From Oscillospiraceae bacterium (lineage in GTDB: Bacteria > Bacillota > Clostridia > Oscillospirales > Ruminococcaceae), in the NCBI GenBank assembly GCA_017848115.1, contig JAGAKZ010000084.1, positions 1 to 52,651 of the forward strand: a DNA stretch of 52,651 nucleotides, read 5' to 3'. A program made the translations under genes and the position numbers. Each line of letters starts with the position of its first letter. Position 1 is the stretch's first letter. Under the pieces are notes generated by a model that worked only from the letters and a program-made list of their open reading frames with translations, was not told the origin of the DNA and made no database searches. This document shows, one piece after another, positions 50,601 through 52,651 of the stretch.

Positions 50601-52651
50601 TTGTATACAGACAAGGTTAATGTTTATCACAGGTATAGCGAACACAAAGCTCCTATCGAAGTTGGTATGATAAAGCGTGAACTTACTGATAAAAGTACAG
50701 AACTTGTATATGATGCAAATAAGAGATTATTTGTACCTATGGGTTCGTTCTATACATCTATTGAAAATTATGCACCTGAAGGAAAAGATATTCAGATGTG
50801 TGGTGGACAGCCTGAAAAGCGTGAACTTCAGTATTTTAACGAAGGTTCAGATGAAGGTTACTATTTTGTAGATGCTCAGGATAATAAATATAATGCAGAA
50901 GATGCAAGCAGACTTATTCATAGCAGATCAGCGAAGTTTGAAGTATGCTATAAGGATGCGAATATAAATACCAAGGTAGGAAGCACGCAATCGATTATTG
51001 CTTCGGAAATAGTAAGAGGCAAAGACAATACATATCCTGTAGTTTCTAAAATTACAATAGACTATACAAGCTATGGCAAAGAAAGTAGCTTTGTTGATGA
51101 AGGAAAGAAGTTTGTTATAGACAATACACCTGTATATTATGACAGCACAGCAGACAATTACTATTACTACAAGTGGTCTGATATGAATGGTGATATCATC
51201 ACTATAGACAATTTTGAATACAAATTTGCAAATTACACCGGAAAAGTAGATGTATATCATCAGTATGCAAAAGATGAAGAACCACTTACAGTAGGTACAG
51301 TAGAAAGAGTATTTGAAAACGGAACTATCAGGTATACAGACGGACAGTTTGTACCGGTGGGTAATTTCCATACAGATATTCAAAATGCTGAATCTAATGT
51401 AAATACCGGAGCAAATGAAGAGTGTGTACTCAAATACTACAACGAAACAATCGGTGAAGGTTATTACTTTATAAATTCTGATAACAGTGGTGATACAAAG
51501 AAATATACTGCGGAAGAAGTAAGCAAACTCGCAAAAAATAAGCCTGTAAGATTCAACGCATACTATGCGGTAGCAGGAAAAGAGGAATCAGTTTCTATTG
51601 GTGCAGTAGTTTCAACAGCAAGAGCAAGTGTAGCATATGATAATACAACTGATAAGTATACAGTAACAGCGATATTCACAATAAAATATCCAAATGGAGA
51701 AGATGTAGTATCTAAGGTAGTTGAAGAATACAATGAAACAAACAAAGAAGGCTACTACTTTGAATTTACAGGCGAAAAAGGAACAAAATCAACTCAGGAA
51801 CAGCTTAATAACAGATTTGAAGGCTTCACAGGCAAGGCAGAAATCTACTATCAGTGTGGAGACGGAAAGACTGTTGTTAAAGCCGGAGAAGTTGAAAGAA
51901 TACTTGAAAGTACAGAACTTACATATGAAAATGAAGTATTTGTACCAAAGGGAACATTCCACACAGAAGTAAGAAGCCTTGATGGAAGTCAGTCACTTGA
52001 AACTATTTACACAAGCGAAGGTAAAGAATGTGTACTTTCTTACTACGATAAAGCACTTGATGAAGGTTACTACTTTGAAGATGCAAGCGGTAATAAGTAT
52101 ACAGCCGAAACTGCAACAGCACTTATCAAGAGTGAGCCATCAAGCTTTGGTGTACATTACAAAGACGGCGAAAATATCAAAGATATAGGAAATGTAGAAT
52201 CCTCAATTTCTTCAGCAATAGAAAGAGGAGAAAACCATACATATCCTGTAACATCAACAATCACAGTAAAATACGGTGAAAACAGCTTTACTGTAGATAA
52301 CACACCGGTATACTATGACGGAACATCTAAGAATTACTACTATTACAAGTGGTCAGATTCAAATGGTGATATGATCACAGTAGGCGAATTTGCAGAGAGA
52401 TTTGCAAATTACACCGGAAAAGTAGATGTATATCATCAGTATGCAGAAGGTAAAGAACCACTCGCAGTAGGTACAGTAGAAAGAGTATTTGAAAACGGAA
52501 CTATCAAGTATACAGACGGACAGTTCGTACCGGTGGGCAATTTCCGTACAGATATTCAGAATGCTGAACTTGAGGTAAATACCGGAACAAGTGAAGAGTG
52601 TGTACTCAAATATTACAACGAAACAATCGGCGAAGGTTATTACTTTACAAA
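47616..52651 (+). CDS. Giant pilin-headed tandem-repeat surface protein (open at window end)
   Basis: At least 1678 codons; the frame is open to the last base. It starts at ATG 47616 after GGGGCGGAG, 26 bases after pilB. Residues 1-6 are a minimal leader with site KKYKG^FTLTEVV (Gly 6, Phe +1, Glu +5), then helix CVLVVGGIVAAAAVPGINGYIK. Residues to about 200 form a pilin-like region; an acidic Pro/Ser/Asp linker lies near 203-230. From about 555 the protein is tandem repeats. The xEGYYF landmark falls at residues 670, 873, 1080, 1281, 1483 and 1673, a period of about 200. Each unit also has a second GYY(Y/F) strand, Y-TGKV-VYHQY, G-VERVF, FVP-G-FHT and ECVLxYY. I do not recognise the repeat family. 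Position in the operon and the prepilin signal argue it is assembled on or displayed by the pilus; an adhesin role is inference. Confidence 0.9.
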   Translation, partial: MKKYKGFTLTEVVCVLVVGGIVAAAAVPGINGYIKHSKAASCKANTDELKVDLKYAVNSKRFANCEEINNKIKKVIEEYSHSELVPIELTSENERIETNNIEGLKSHLAYSVSMCPNDNEFYVEWVITQDENGEYHIDFICECDCNDNEANTAEELLSLDANIINISLETDEGIYISAADTIEDDLNIKMDHFMSGIQGIVRPPVDDTNNDSSQGDTSVSDEEKLDNWLEETNKTDDGTLVGFTLDKDNNVEWICYYKDYDGLRYFITTREGGEPVIEYIDIQENSEAANYVPPAEGSLGSTVYKSEWTKGEQTRSMKITKYVGNVVDGQISEDKEVKWTQRDKDWYIESWQEYPIVEPDKSFICSKRKPVKAELSYDDVSHKYNMVIHYDDESSIAIDMITANHIDIVNSDSSESRRVWYLLNGYIISDNKMEDKDNWTYAFDDGSLKILEDVVDNAGKNLENFENLKINELYFLYQETYKFYENDGSFKYEPITVDSKLKRTLVDSNILLEKDGFYPQGIFDITIHNGNESAPTIIEDNVKALIPFYDDAFKSGYYFTESSDSDSSDLPDSSETKKEKYDATEVKKIADRGTADFEVWYVESESSQPVSLGSVERVFDAGRIVYENGEFVPKGDFHTVITKKNNNETETITNKPEECELSYYDAILDEGYYFMSLDENDDYKYNAKEISELVKEGQVNFKAYYEIDEDVFEIGVVNSKIDSDIVYIEESKEYCVKSTVVINQGNSNENISIEKEVEYFNDTTGVGYYFEFTDDKGKKITSQEINERFEGYTGKVEVYHQYDADKEPIYCGTIERVLDNAELVYGKDGKFAPMGDFHTEIHNYDDDKLSTTYKSVSQRDVLKYYYDNNEAKEGYYFKNTLNNQLYTADKLNDIAHSEPVDFEMYYVKSDKDEVIGTITSDVTSTLVETDVKNEFAVNSKITVNYENKDNSENKGNYTFDYDVNYYDETSGIGYYYTFDGSDDIIQPEELKARFELYTDKVNVYHRYSEHKAPIEVGMIKRELTDKSTELVYDANKRLFVPMGSFYTSIENYAPEGKDIQMCGGQPEKRELQYFNEGSDEGYYFVDAQDNKYNAEDASRLIHSRSAKFEVCYKDANINTKVGSTQSIIASEIVRGKDNTYPVVSKITIDYTSYGKESSFVDEGKKFVIDNTPVYYDSTADNYYYYKWSDMNGDIITIDNFEYKFANYTGKVDVYHQYAKDEEPLTVGTVERVFENGTIRYTDGQFVPVGNFHTDIQNAESNVNTGANEECVLKYYNETIGEGYYFINSDNSGDTKKYTAEEVSKLAKNKPVRFNAYYAVAGKEESVSIGAVVSTARASVAYDNTTDKYTVTAIFTIKYPNGEDVVSKVVEEYNETNKEGYYFEFTGEKGTKSTQEQLNNRFEGFTGKAEIYYQCGDGKTVVKAGEVERILESTELTYENEVFVPKGTFHTEVRSLDGSQSLETIYTSEGKECVLSYYDKALDEGYYFEDASGNKYTAETATALIKSEPSSFGVHYKDGENIKDIGNVESSISSAIERGENHTYPVTSTITVKYGENSFTVDNTPVYYDGTSKNYYYYKWSDSNGDMITVGEFAERFANYTGKVDVYHQYAEGKEPLAVGTVERVFENGTIKYTDGQFVPVGNFRTDIQNAELEVNTGTSEECVLKYYNETIGEGYYFT
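49278..52651 (+). repeat. Tandem protein-coding repeats of about 600 bp, with a 1176-bp higher-order duplication
   Basis: Landmark GAAGG(T/A)TA(C/T)TA(C/T)TT codons occur at 50232, 50853, 51456, 52062 and 52632, with earlier, more diverged copies at 49623 and 49281. Distant copies are similar only at protein level. The block starting near 51170 recurs near 52346 with long identical runs; AATTACACCG is at 51231 and 52407, exactly 1176 bases apart. This indicates a recent duplication of two units at the distal end. Confidence 0.85.

Noticed and set aside
47616-52651. Frameshifted or degenerate gene in the repeat region, as suggested by only short overlapping frames there
   Set aside because: Translating from ATG 47616 by hand gives an uninterrupted frame to the last base. 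Repeat motifs stay in phase (landmark codons at 49623, 50232, 50853, 51456, 52062 and 52632 all in frame).
49278-52651. CRISPR-like or satellite interpretation of the repeats
   Set aside because: Units are about 600 bp, coding, diverged with conserved reading frame and carry no spacer pattern.

Overview
The window is AT-rich, gene-dense chromosome from a Gram-positive, anaerobic Firmicute. The best fit is a Ruminococcus-like member of the Oscillospiraceae. Four things support this. Three proteins carry dockerin modules (a serpin, a cohesin-like protein and a large metalloprotease), as in gut and rumen cellulosome or amylosome builders. Promoters are near-perfect TTGACA-N17-TATAAT. Lipoproteins and a sortase-type C-terminus are present. 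Endospore-lineage genes (sigG, ytfJ/gerW, ylmC/ymxH, dacF) are mixed with standard clostridial blocks such as scpA-scpB and rpsB-tsf. I do not name a species. No rRNA, tRNA or CRISPR array was seen.

Layout. 1-0.4 kb: right end of an IS200/IS605-type element (last codons of TnpB and a terminal hairpin). 0.4-5.3 kb: secreted dockerin serpin, TetR-type regulator, cell-wall 5'-nucleotidase. 5.4-12.2 kb: apparent operon of an orphan sugar-type binding lipoprotein, a membrane GGDEF-EAL protein and a glycogen debranching enzyme. 12.3-20.6 kb: sodium/solute symporter, small unknown protein, HD phosphohydrolase, amino-acid ABC transporter whose binding domain looks circularly permuted, a decapitated cohesin-like/dockerin gene, and a DUF2975/Xre/membrane-protein cluster. 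20.6-24.1 kb: pyruvate formate-lyase activase, dehydratase-family protein, PRC-barrel protein, zinc-ribbon membrane protein. 24.2-30 kb: rpsB (with a structured leader)-tsf, sigG, esterase, membrane protein, trmB, rpmB. 30-39.5 kb: M50-like pseudoprotease, scpA, scpB, a ytfI-gerW fusion, large dockerin metalloprotease, dacF, nnrDE, lipoprotein.

39.6 kb to the window end is one long type IV pilus operon behind a consensus promoter. It encodes two tandem major-type pilins, a strong intra-operon hairpin, PilC, PilM-, PilN- and PilO-like proteins, a PilX-like protein, two pseudopilins and the PilB ATPase. The last gene starts at 47616 and is still open at the window edge (at least 1678 codons). 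It has a short class III prepilin signal followed by a giant body of about 200-residue tandem repeats.

How it may fit together (inference): the pilus machinery could assemble or display the giant pilin-headed repeat protein as an adhesin. The c-di-GMP protein at 6.9 kb is a candidate signalling input, possibly tied to carbohydrate sensing by the orphan binding protein. The dockerin proteins would act on the extracellular complex. The giant pilin-headed repeat protein is the strongest candidate here for something undescribed.
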